From NCBI GenBank assembly GCA_021018815.1, contig JAITYX010000084.1, forward strand, positions 558,001 to 622,000: 64,000 bases of DNA, in the 5' to 3' direction. Shown piece after piece: positions 50,194 to 61,405 of the stretch. Below the pieces are notes generated by a model. The model saw nothing but the letters and a program-made list of their open reading frames with translations, searched no databases and was not told where the DNA came from. The position numbers and the translations under genes were made by a program. Positions within the stretch are counted from its first letter, which is position 1; each line of letters begins with the position of its first letter. The DNA comes from Talinum fruticosum (lineage: Eukaryota > Streptophyta > Magnoliopsida > Caryophyllales > Talinaceae).

Positions 50194-51736
50194 TGAAGAT
50201 TCGGACTTTGCATGTATAACATTCCGAGTGCTATCAAGGAATTAGGTATAAACTTCATCTCTTGTAAGTTTTGATTTCAAGTCATTCTAAGTGCTATAGA
50301 AACTTTTCCGAGTGGTATAGAACCTTTTCGAGTGCTACGTAAACTATTACATATGTTTTCATTTGATTCCGATCGACTCGTAAAGCATACTCTTGCTCAT
50401 CATTCCACATTTGTAATTTTGAGTCACTCGGACAACACTCGGATTTATCGCATGTTCAAATATTCGATCTAACACGTTTTAACTCAGGTTTGACTTCATA
50501 TTCTAAGTTCAAGTGAATTACGATGTTAAGTCATCTCTTTAAGTACGTCAACTTGTTTTGTCTCGAACTATATTTGTCTAGATCAAGTACTCGTACTAAG
50601 ATATTCTTTATGTAACTTGATCTTTCTCTAGATCGACTCGAGACGGAATTTGAGTATAATGAATATTAGACTCGGAAAATTCCATTCTTCCAGGACTCCG
50701 ATAATTATGTACTTAATTATCTTAATTAAATTATTATCTGTGTATAATCTTGGACCAAAGTATTTTATACTTTGAGAACCAAAATTGATTTACTTTTGTT
50801 AGTTATCTAAACGAGGTTATCCTATTTTTGAATTACAAAAGTAATCGGCTTCAAGATGTCAAATCGCCGACGAGACAAGGTTTTTTCTACTTGTGATCAA
50901 GGCCTAGACACCGTGTTAGGATTATCTATTTCCAAAGCTGGAAATCTTCAACGCTAAGCTCAACAAGTGGTTTCCACATTACTTTTCGGACACCACTAGT
51001 GGATTGGGACATCCTAAGGAGTCAAGAGCCGTTGCACAACGTTCACATCTTAACGGATCTTTTCGAGTCACTCGGAAGAACTATTACAACAGATCACGAG
51101 AGGACTTCTAATCGAAGGTAATCACAACGGCTAATCTGCTTGGTCATCTATAAATAGAAGCCAACTCTCGGGACTTGAAGATTGCTGGAACCATTGTCAA
51201 TACACACAATTGAGTAAAAGTCTTTGTATTCATACTCAATCTTCTTCTTACAACTCCGACTCTGTACTTAACATCTTTCCGAGTTGTAAGGTCTTGTAAT
51301 CAGTCACAAACTTTCATTCTTACATTATGAGGAAGGTCCCTTGACTGAACTGTAAGGGTGATCTCAGCTCTGTTGTCCCTAGCTGTAAAGGTTACCTTAG
51401 TTAGGAAGTACTAGATCGGATAAAAGAACTTCGAGTCTAGGAAAATCTTGTAAGGAATTGTCTAAGGGAGCAATTCTGGTGAAGTCTTTCTACCTGTATT
51501 TTGTGGATTCAAAATAGTGGATTTGACTTGGTGCTTAGATTTGCACCGGCCGTGGTTTTCTGCCCCAGGAGGGTTTTCACGTAAATTCTGAGTTCATACT
51601 TTTCGAGTCCAATCTAGACTCGGACAGTCTTAAAGTCTGCTTTTAAAATTTAATCTTCCATTTACTATTAAAATTTCCTCGTCCGCCTACTAACCCCTCT
51701 CTAGGGTGACTAAGTCTTTCCAAGAGCAAACCTTCA
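50194..51736 (+). repeat. 5' LTR of the copia element
   Basis: Begins TGAAGATTCGGACTTTGC and ends GAGCAAACCTTCA. The likely LTR promoter is near 51149-51160 (CTATAAATAGAA). This LTR is the reference for the minus-strand copies at 7728-11750. Confidence 0.93.
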
Positions 51737-51738
51737 AT

Positions 51739-51751
51739 TGGTATAAGAGCC
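51739..51751 (+). other. Primer-binding site (initiator tRNA-Met type)
   Basis: TGGTATAAGAGCC, two bases after the LTR, matches the usual TGGTATCAGAGCC with one substitution. Confidence 0.85.
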
Positions 51752-51796
51752 TAGCCTTTCGTAAAGGATCTAACCATCCAAAGGTCTAATGATCAA

Positions 51797-54700
51797 ATGG
51801 CTCGGAACAATGGAGAGTTCGATGAAGGAAGATCTTCTAGCAAACCACCAAAGTTCAAAGGGTCCAATATCCTACACTTGGAAGAAGCTCATGGAATGTT
51901 TTCTACTTGGATCATGATGAAGATGTATAGAACATCATACAAGAAGGCAATTACATTCCAATGAGGATGGAAGAAACAAGACTCGTGCCTAAAGCAAAGC
52001 TCGTGTACACCACTAAAGAGGCAGAGAAGTTCGAAAAAACTTTAAGGCGATGAACATTCTAATGTGCGCCATCAGCTCGAAGAGTATAACAGAGTGTCGG
52101 CTTGTGATACAGCCAAAGAAGTGTGGGACACTCTTGTCAACACATATGAAGGCACAAGCCAAGTCGACAAGCAAAGATAAGCCAATATCTTCACAAGTAT
52201 GAGCCGTTCAAGATGGAGCTAGAAGAAAACATCACTCGGATGTTCATCCGCTTCACCGAGATTACTAACAATCTCAAATCTCTGGGTAGAAAGATTTCCC
52301 ATGAGGAAATGTGCGGAAAGATACTCGAAATCTACCCAAGAGAAGATGGGGTCCGAAGGTGACAGCTATCGAGGAAGCTCGTAACCTCTCTCTATTAAAG
52401 CCGGACGAACTCATTGGGAAGCTACTCACCCATGAGATCCATCTCGGAAGAGGAGGATGTAGAGGTCAGCACTAAAAGGAATATCGCGTCGAAGGCCTCG
52501 TAAAGCGTAAAAGAAAATCCGAGTTCATCGGACTTAGAAGAAGATCCCATGGCACGTATCGCCGGAGGCTTCAAAAGAATGATGAAGCACAAGAGATAGG
52601 ATAAACGACCAAGAGAAGAGTTCTACAAGAAAGATAAAAAGGATGGAAAAGGTAAACACTCTTCCCCTTCAAAGTTATCTTTAACTAAGAACTCGGCTCG
52701 TTTTGAATGTGGCAAGCAAAGAACACATAGTCAAAGACTGCCCAAGGAGAAAGAGGGACAGAAAGAAGAAGAAGGCTATGATGGCCACATGGAGTGATGA
52801 AGATTCATCGAAGAAGATGAAGACTCGGATGACTCAAAGTGTCCGATGGCACTATCGGACTCGAAGCCGAATCCGAGTCGGACTCGGATCACTCGGACAA
52901 TGAGGAAACGAATCCTCGGGAGGTAATTGAATATTTCCTCAAGTTTTCCAAAGTTGATTTAGCTAAATATATTTATACTTTGGAACAATTATGATTCTTC
53001 TCAGTTTAAAGAACAACTTTAGTCTATCACTACTGAGAGCATTTCTTTGAAAAATGAATTAGAGAAATGGAGACTTACTTTAAGAGAACTCAAGACTAGT
53101 GCTCAATCTAATGAGACTGAGTCCGAGTCACTTAGAAGAGAAAATGAGCATATGAAGCAAAAGCTCAATGATTCTCAAGAACTTGTTTTGAAGTTTACTC
53201 GAGGTCGAAAAACCTTGACATGCTCTTAGGGTCTCAATGTGTCTCCTTCGAAAAGAAGAACTTGGTTTTAACAAGGAAGAGGAATCTAATTCCTACTCGG
53301 AGCTTTTCAAAAAGGATTCTAGAACTATAAGATTCAGGAAGGTTGAGCATGGTCGCATTCATAAGAATAAAAAGAGGACTCGAGCCCGGACCTACCTACA
53401 GGAGAAAGCCTTCTCCACCTGTTTATAAAAGAAAAGATTTTCAAAAGAAAGAGACACGGACTCGGTTTTCCAAAAGAAAGAGACACAGACTCAGCTTTCC
53501 AAAAGAAACTCGGAATCAAATCAAACACAAAGTTATTCAAATCTGGGTTCCCAAGAGTCTTCTTCCTCGAAAAGGACCATACTAAAGGGAGTTATTGGGT
53601 TCATTAGAGGAAGTGAGAAAGGTTAGTTTATTTCGACTTGCAGGTGGCTCGAAAAGAACAAAAGGGCATTGGTGCCCGGACGGTGGATGCTCACGCCACG
53701 TGTCCGGAAATTCAAGAATCTTTTTGAGTTAGAAAATTATAAGGGAGGCAAAGTCACATATGGAGATGACAGCAAAGGCAAGATTAGAAAAGGAGAGAAT
53801 CTGGTCAGCCCTGTCTACCTTGTCAAAGGATTAAAGTACAATTTACTCAAGCATCTCAATTGTGTGACAAAGGTCAAGAGGTAAGATTCACTCGGACCAA
53901 CTATTATATTTCTAATGAAACTACCAAGGAGACTAATCTCTTAGGTAAGAGATCGGGTAATACCTACACTATCCCTCTCTCGACCCCGAGTCAAAATCTA
54001 TCTTGTTTAAAAGCGTCTCTACATGATGATTCATGGACATGGCATCGTAGACTAGGTCATGTTAGCATGCACACCATTAAGAAGCTTAAATTAGTCAAAG
54101 GATTGCCTAATTGTGCATTTAATAAAGATAAAATTTGTGAAGCATGCATAAAAGGGAAGCAAGTCGGATCATCCTTCAAATCCCTCAAAACTGTTTCCAC
54201 ACACATCCAAGGTGCTTGAAATGTTGCGTATGGATTTATGTGGTGAAATCCATGTCAAGAGCCTATGAGGTAAATCATATGTACTTGTGATTGTTGATGA
54301 CTACTTACGATTTACCCGGGTTTGTTTTCTTAAGCACAAAAATGAAGCTTTCAAAGAGTTCAAGCAAGCTCTGCGAGAAAATTCAAGTTGAGCCCCAAAC
54401 TCGGATCAAAGAATTCGAACCGACCATGGAAGGGAGTTCGATTACTCGGAATTTGCAGAGTTCCGTGATAAGAATGGTATCTCCCACAACTTCTCAGCAC
54501 CAAGAACTCCTCAACAAAATGGAGTAGTGGAGAGAAAGAACCAAACTCTTGAAGAAATAGGAAGGACAATGATGATTAAACATGATCTACCTTACTATTT
54601 CGGGTTGAGGTAGTCAACACAACAAACTACACATTGAGCAGATGCCTCATCGGACCTATCCCGAAGAAAACTCCTTACGAGCTCTACAAAGGGAAGAAAC

Positions 54701-56760
54701 CCAACATTTCCTACTTTAAACCCCATTGGATGTAAGTGTTATGTTCATAACAATGGTAAGGATCACCCGACCAAGTTTGATGCTCGGTCGGATGAAGGTA
54801 TTTTTCTTGGTTATTTATCTCATAGTAAAGCATATCACATTTTCAATAAAAGAACTAATAAAGTGGAAGAAAGCATCCACATTGTCTTTGCTGAGATTGA
54901 AAAGGGAAAACCAAGTGAGCCAACATTCTCAAATCTGAAGCTCAGCTCGAGATGATGATCTTAGTGAAGACAAGCTCGGAAAGAGTCAAGGAAAAGTCAC
55001 TCGGAATGAGGTAACTCGGAATGAGACAACTTAAGAGCCAACTCAAAATGTTGAAGGCCAATAAGATGAGCAAGCTCAATCAGAATAGAAATTTGAAGAT
55101 CAACCAATTCAACCTACAAATCTAGTGAATCAACGAACAGGTAGAGCATTCAAATATGCTTCGAGTCACCCACTCGAAAACGTCTTGTCCGATATCAACA
55201 TTAGGGTAAGAACTCGTTCCTCTCTACAAAATCTATATTCATTCACTACATTCATTTCATTAACCGAACCCGAAATGCACTAGAGGCCCTAAATGAACCT
55301 GAATGGGTAGAGGCCATGCAAGAGGAACTCAATCAATTTGAAAGAAACCAAATCGGACTCGACCAAACGACCTTCTAACCACCCAGTCATAGGAATCAAA
55401 TGGGTTTTCAAGAATAAACTGGATGAAGGTGGGTTGGTAGTCGAAATAAGGCTAGACTTGAGGCTCAAGGTTACAAGTAAGAAGAATGGATTGATTGTGG
55501 GGAAACCTTTGCACTCGTTGCTAGAATTAAAGCCATTAGAATCTTATTAGCATTTGCATCAAGCATGAATATCAAACTGTATTGATGTTAAATGTGCTTT
55601 CCTTAATGGTTTCATTGAAGAGGAAGTCTATGTTGAGCAACCCCTGGATTTGAAAACTCGGAATTTCCAAATCATGTTTTCAAATTGCAAAAAGCTCTTT
55701 ATAGTCTTAAACAAGCTCCCGGAGCTTAGTATGAAAGACATAGCAATTTCTTGGTTGAACATGATTTTATAAGAGGTCAGATTGACAAGACGCTTTTATA
55801 AAAACCAAGGGGAAAGAGTTTCTTATTGCTCGGATCTATGTGGATGATATAATCTTTGGAGCTACTAATGAAATTCTTTGTCGAGATTTTTCCGAGTTAA
55901 TGAGACAGGAATTTCAAATGAGCATGATGAGAGAACTAAATTTCTTCCTTGGTCTACAAATCAAGCAAGACAAAGATGGCATCCATGTCCATCAATCAAA
56001 GTATACCAAGGAGATGCTAAAGAAGTACAAACTTCAAGATGCAAAGCATGCAAGCAACACCTATGAGTAGCGAGCATAAAACTGGACTCGGATGAAAAAG
56101 GTAAAGTAGTAGATCGAAACTTTATCGAGGTATGATTGGATATCTGCTATATCTTACTTCCAGTAGGTCGGACATAATGTTTAGTGTATGTCTATGTGCA
56201 AGATTTCAAACTAATCCAAAAGAATCACATCTCACTGCGGTGAAGAGAATTTTCGAGATATCTTGCAGGGACTAAGAATCTAGGTCTATGGTATTGAAGA
56301 GACTCGGAACCGACTCTTACTCGGATACTCAAATGCTGACTATGCTGGATACAAAGTTAATAGAAAGAGCACCTCAGGAGCCCGGGAGTTTCTAGGTCAA
56401 TCCCTTATATCTTGACACTCAAAGAAATAGAACTCGGTAGCTTTATCAATTGCTTGAAGCTGAATACATTGCAATGTGAGCATGCTCGTGCTTAGATTTT
56501 ATGGATAAAGCAACACTTGAGAGATCTTGGACTTACATTCAAATCAATTCCAATCAAGTGTGACAATCAAAGTGCAATAAGCATTACTAAGAATCCAGTT
56601 CGAGTACTCTAAAACAAAGCATATTGAGGTAATGTATCATTTTCTAAGAGACCATTCCGAGAAAGGTGATATTGAACTTGATTTCATTCCTACCAAACTT
56701 CAATTAACCGATATCTTTACTAAGCCATGTAGTGAGGATCAGTTTTGCTTTAGCCAGTGA
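51797..56760 (+). pseudogene. Copia gag-pol remnant
   Basis: Gag starts MARNNGEFDEGRSSSKPP (51797). A CCHC zinc-knuckle remnant lies near 52700-52745 (FECGK, EHIVKDCP). Pre-integrase with WHRRLGH and CEACIKGK is at 54030-54160. The integrase core retains MDLCGE, IVDDY and PQQNGVVERKN (54225-54540). Reverse transcriptase keeps the YVDD box at 55837-55848 and FFLGLQIKQ. RNase H remnants run to 56760 (KCDNQSA, TKNP). These are the standard copia functions: capsid, integration, reverse transcription and RNA removal. Stops and frame changes occur every few hundred bases, so no active protein can be made. A protease domain was not identified with confidence. Confidence 0.88.
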
Positions 56761-57271
56761 TATTGAGCTATTAGTTATTGCTTGTTTGCGGTTTCGAGTC
56801 ACTCGGAAACTTTACTAAGTCAGACTCGGATTTTGAGAAAAATGGACATCAAATTTTCAAAATCATCTCTAGATTAGTGGAGAATTTCAGAAATTTCTTT
56901 TAAAATCTCTCTTCTCTCTCTCTCTCTCTCTCGCGCATCGATCGGAGAACTAGCCGTTGGAAGACAATCATTGGAATTCTAACCGTTGGAGAGCGGAACA
57001 GTCATACCGGTCTCGAGGTGACCGTTGAAGAGTTGGGTCGGAAAGAACACCGAAGGAAAATACTTTCTCTATAAATAGCATTCTTTTTCCTTCATTTCGC
57101 TACTTTACTCTCTACATACTCTCTCTCTCTTACTACATCTCGAGCAAGTTCACTGTTTTCAAAGAACAAACCGTTTCTCTTAAGCTAAGTGAAAGAAATC
57201 TCAAGTAAGCACCGACTCCTCTCAACTCTTTTATTTTCTCTTTCCACTCTCTACTCGCTTTCTCTCTTCGA

Positions 57272-57274
57272 GCT

Positions 57275-57326
<52 letters not shown>
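57272..57326. repeat. (CT)n microsatellite
   Basis: About 27 CT units just upstream of the extra 3' ORF of the copia element. A shorter run lies at 56911-56931. Confidence 0.95.
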
Positions 57327-57329
<3 letters not shown>

Positions 57330-57359
57330 GTTCATCTTCTCTCTCTTTCACACTCAAAC

Positions 57360-58676
57360 ATGCCGAAAAGAGGTTCCCACTCAAACTTTCTTGGTTTTAC
57401 AACCAAGAAACCTCGCACAAAAATCCAAGAGGGTCCTTCCAACCCTTCTAAAATCATTGTCACCCAACATCTAACGTTGGATGACAAATTCTTCCCAACC
57501 ACCAAGTTTTAGTGGTTGAATAACATCAAAACTACAGGCGTTTATAATTTCCTCTGTTTTAGCGAGTTCATCTACCCGTAACTCGTTTATGATTTCTACT
57601 CAAACTTGTCTAGCTTTGAGGGTATACTCACCTCCGGAGTTCAAGATGTTGTTCGCATCAACGTCTCTCTCCTATACCGTTTTTTCAAGGTATCTTCTCT
57701 TTTCCTCAACAAGCAACCCTATACCTTTCAACGAGGTTGCTGATGAATTCTTTGAGAAGTACGCAAAGAATTTCCAGAGTCACGCAAAAACTTCTCGGTG
57801 ACTCAACTAAAGTCGAAGCCCGTCTTCCGTGTTTCTTATTGACGAGAACCTTCTTCTCTCAGCATTCAAGCAAAGAAAATACTAACTCCAAGCATCTCAA
57901 AGCTCTCTTTGACATTCTCAAGGGCTATGAAGTAGACCTCTTTCCAGCCATAATCGAGCGGATGGCTCGCTGTGACGAATCAAACTAAAAATCCACCCCT
58001 CTTCCTTTCAGGGCCCTTCTAACTTTTATTTTTAAACAATTCAAAGGTCCCCTCCCTCGGATCCTAACGCAGCTTCGAGGCTACCATTGTTGCTTGGCAG
58101 AAAAGAACTCCTTGGGTATGGATACCAGGAAACCCAACCGGGTGTCCGGGTCCATAGCTCGCCTCGAACTCGGACTCAAGCTCCTCTCTCTCTACCTCCT
58201 CCACCTAGTGGTGCCTCCACTTCAGGTGTTTCTCGGGTCCTTTCTTCCGCCTTGTCCACTCGCAATAATGGACAAGATCTCCTCGGTGTCCACCGAACTT
58301 AAGGACACCCTCCGGTCATTCAAGATCGTCCTACGGTCAATGACCATCAATCAAAAGACTGCTCGAGTCCCAAATCGGAGAGCAATAAGATGTGCTTCTT
58401 GAGATGAAGGCACTCGTTAAGGAGAAAAAGGAAATGCTTGAGCTCCTCCAAGAAAGGCACTCAAAGGCTGCTCAGGACCCGTGCAACTCGGACACATCCA
58501 AGGTGTCCTCGAGCCCGACCAAATCCCTCTCTAGGGAGGAAGAAGAAGAAGAAGAGGAGACTGTAGTTGAGGCAGCTCCCTGCGAGGAGGAGGAAGGGGA
58601 GAAGGAAGAAGGAGAAGAGAAGGAAGAAGAAGGAGCAGAGCAACAGAGGGACAAGGTGCTTCAACCCTCCAACTAG
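57360..58676 (+). pseudogene. Extra 3' ORF of the copia element, decayed
   Basis: ATG at 57360-57362 opens MPKRGSHSNFLGFTTKKPRT. In shifting frames follow DFYSNLSSFEGILTSGVQDV (about 57586-57650) and a region resembling the putative plant transposon protein domain. A Ser/Pro-rich stretch (58160-58270) follows, then a coiled-coil-like LLEMKALVKEKKEMLELLQE (58395-58454) and a Glu-rich tail to a stop at 58674-58676. SIRE-lineage copia elements often carry an additional ORF after pol, sometimes called envelope-like. I see no membrane segment here and make no claim of an envelope function. Confidence 0.5.
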
Positions 58677-59516
58677 AACCGATAAGCTCAAATAGTAGTC
58701 CGAGCGGGTCGGAAGACCCTACTCGACAAAGGTCGGTCAGCGGCTGTCCGGCTTGAGTAAGCACCTCCCCGGCCAAGTTCCAAGAGGATGAACCTCCGGA
58801 CGACCTGGTTCTAGGTCGGCCACTCAAAGCCGAGCCCATCCCGGAGATCCCAGTGCCGCCCCGCCTCGATCTTCAACATCATCCTCGCTCCTACCAGCGA
58901 AGGCGCACTGCTCGTCCATCTACCTCGACTCGATCGCTCCCTCTCCACCTTCTTAAAATTATTTTTCTCTCTTTTACTTTTTTTGTCCATACAAACAAAT
59001 TGTATCTTCTTGATACATTCTTCCTCTTTTTATTTTTTGCTGAAAGGCAAGGGGAGAATAGTTAGAAAAATTTGTTGTCTTGTTTAGGGGGTTTTTCTCT
59101 CACTCTTTTGTGTACATATTCTATCTATGTGAATATCAATGAAGTTTCTATTTTGAGCTTTTCTATCTCTCAGTGTAATTGCTTTTTGAATTTCAATATG
59201 TCCTTTCGAGTTCATCTTGCCCTAATATATCAACTCAGTTACATATTTTTTTCTTGCTTTGATCTATCAACTTAGTATATTTTTTTGCTCCGATATAAGC
59301 AATACTCTAAGCTCGATTCACTTCATGTTTATGCGATATTTCAGCTTTTAGCTCGATGCAATCTAAGCTAAATTGCTCTGATAGAATCTAAGTTTGAATC
59401 ACTCTAGATATTCTATGCGATTCTATCTCTATACTCTAACATATTCTTTGAGAAAGAATGAAAAATCAGGTCTTTAACACTAACAAAGTTTCTATCAAAG
59501 CATGGAATGCTTTTCA

Positions 59517-59528
59517 TAAAAGGGGAGA
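59517..59528 (+). other. Polypurine tract of the copia element
   Basis: AAAAGGGGAGA sits immediately before the right LTR, the usual second-strand primer site. Confidence 0.8.
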
Positions 59529-59529
59529 T

Positions 59530-61062
59530 TGAAGACTCGGACTTTGCATGTATAACATTCTGAGTGCTATCAAGGAATCAGGTATAAACTTCATCTCTTA
59601 TAAGTTTTGATTTCAAGTCATTCTAAGTGTTGTACAAACTTTTCTAAGTGGTATAGAACCTTTTCGAGAGTTACGTAAACTATTACATATGTTTTCATTT
59701 GATTCTGATCGACTCGGAAAGCATACTCTTGCTCATCATTCCACATTTGTAATTTTGAGTCACTCGGACAACACTCAGATTTATCGCATGTTCAAACATT
59801 CGATCTAACACGTTTTAACTCAGGTTTGACTTCATATTCTAAGTTTAAGTGAATTACGATGTTAAGTCATCTCTTTAAGTCAACTTGTTTTGTCCGAACT
59901 ATATTTGTCTAGATCAAGTACTCGTACTTAGATATTCTTTATGTAACTTGATCTTTCTCTAGATCGACTCGGACGGAATTTGAGTATAATGAATATTAGA
60001 CTCAGAAAATTCCATTCTTCCAGGACTCGAGATAATTATGTACTTAATTATCTTAATTAAATTATTATCTCGTGTCTAATCTTGGACCAAAGTATTTTAT
60101 ACTTTGAGAACCAAAATTGATTTACTTTTGTTAGTTATCTAAACGAGGTTATCCTATTTTTGAATTACAAAAGTAACCGAGCTTCAAGATGTCAAATCGC
60201 CAGCAGACAAGCCTTTTTCTACTTTTGATCAAGGCCCGGACATCGTATCGAGATTGTCTGTTTCCAAACTGGAAATCTTCAACGCTAAGCTCAACGGTGG
60301 TTTCCACCTTACTTTTCGGACACCACCAGTGGATTGGGACATCCTAAGGAGTCAAAAGCCGTTGCACAACGTTCACATCTTAACGGATCTTTTCGAGTCA
60401 CTCGGAAGAACCATTACAACGAGTCACAGAGGACTTCTAATCGGAAGGTAATCACAACGGCTAATCTGCTTGGTCATCTATAAAGAAAAGCCAACTCTCG
60501 GGACTTGAAGATTGCTGGAACCATTGTCAATACACATACTTGAGTAAAAGTCTTTGTATTCATACTCAATCTTCTTCTTACAACTCCAACTCTGTACTTA
60601 ACATCTTTCCGAGTTGTAAGGTCTTGTAATCAGTCACAAACTTTCATTCTTACTTTATGAGGAAGGTCCCTGGACTGAGCTGTAAGGGTTATCTCAGCTC
60701 AGTTGTCCCTAGCTGTAAAGGTTACCTCGGTTAGGAAGTACTAGATCGGATAAGAGAACTTCGAGTCTAGGAAAATCTTGTAAGGAATTGTCTAAAGGAG
60801 CAATTCTGGTGAAGTCTTTCTACTGTATTTTGTGGATTCAAAATAGTGGATTTGACTTGGTGCTTAGATTTGCACCAGCTGTGGTTTTCTGCCCCAGGAA
60901 GGTTTTCACGTAAATTCCGAGTTCATACTTTTCGAGTCCAATCTAAACTCGGACAGTCTTAAAGTCTGTTTTAAAATTTAATCTTCCATTTACTATTAAA
61001 GTTTCCTCAGCACCCTATTCACCCCCTCTAGGTGACAAAGTCTCTCCAAGAGCAAACCTTCA
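59530..61062 (+). repeat. 3' LTR of the copia element
   Basis: Begins TGAAGACTCGGACTTTGC and ends GAGCAAACCTTCA. It matches the left LTR throughout, with scattered substitutions and small indels. Confidence 0.93.
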
Positions 61063-61247
61063 ATTGTAAAGGGACACCCATAGATAAAAGTCCTAACTCC
61101 GCCATTGATCAAGATAAGCATGTGCAACTTCATATAATAAATCTTGGTATGCTATTCATACAAATTGCATATACCAATCTCAATGTCATATTTTACATTT
61201 TGGTCACTTGAAAATATAAAAGAAAATGGACCGATGTGCTTTTTCTT

Positions 61248-61325
61248 GCTCTCTTTCTTGAGGGTGTGTAGGGGAAAATCGGTTTCTTGCTGCTCTCTTT
61301 CTTGAGGGTGTGTAGGGGAAAATCA
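61248..61325. repeat. 44-bp tandem duplication
   Basis: GCTCTCTTTCTTGAGGGTGT begins at 61248 and again at 61292. It is downstream of the minus-strand gene. Confidence 0.9.
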
Positions 61326-61405
61326 GTTAGAAGGATTAACAAAACTATAAAATCCAAATCATGAAAACGAAAGACACTAGATTTCCACCATGAAACTTGA
61401 TGTGC

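Larger units (their letters stand above)
50194..61062 (+). mobile_element. Ty1/copia LTR retrotransposon, SIRE/Maximus-like, near full length
   Basis: The element is 10,869 bp. LTRs of 1543 and 1533 bp both run from TGAAGA to CCTTCA. The flanks are GTTGT (50189-50193) and ATTGT (61063-61067), a 5-bp target duplication with one change. A tRNA-Met type primer site follows the left LTR, and AAAAGGGGAGA precedes the right one. Gag, integrase, reverse transcriptase and RNase H remnants are in copia order, followed by a long 3' region with an additional ORF, as in the SIRE lineage. By eye the first ~285 bp of the LTRs differ at about 15 positions, so the insertion is not recent. Many stops and shifts make it inactive. 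Confidence 0.92.
49047..61106. mobile_element. Possible hAT-like non-autonomous element hosting the copia element
   Basis: The left end CAAGGCCGAATTTATG, leading to TTATGGGTGTCC, resembles the right end read on the other strand: CAATGGCGGAGTTAGG leading to CTATGGGTGTCC. The 8 bases outside are ATTAAGTC and ATCAAGAT, 5 of 8 identical, as a decayed 8-bp hAT target duplication might look. Between the left end and the copia LTR are about 1.15 kb with a GC-rich leader (49320-49540); only 44 bp lie on the right, so most of the interior is missing. Class assignment is tentative. Confidence 0.4.

Noticed and set aside
58461..58839. Leu/Ser-rich minus-strand ORFs
   Set aside because: Complement of the Glu-rich end of the copia third ORF.
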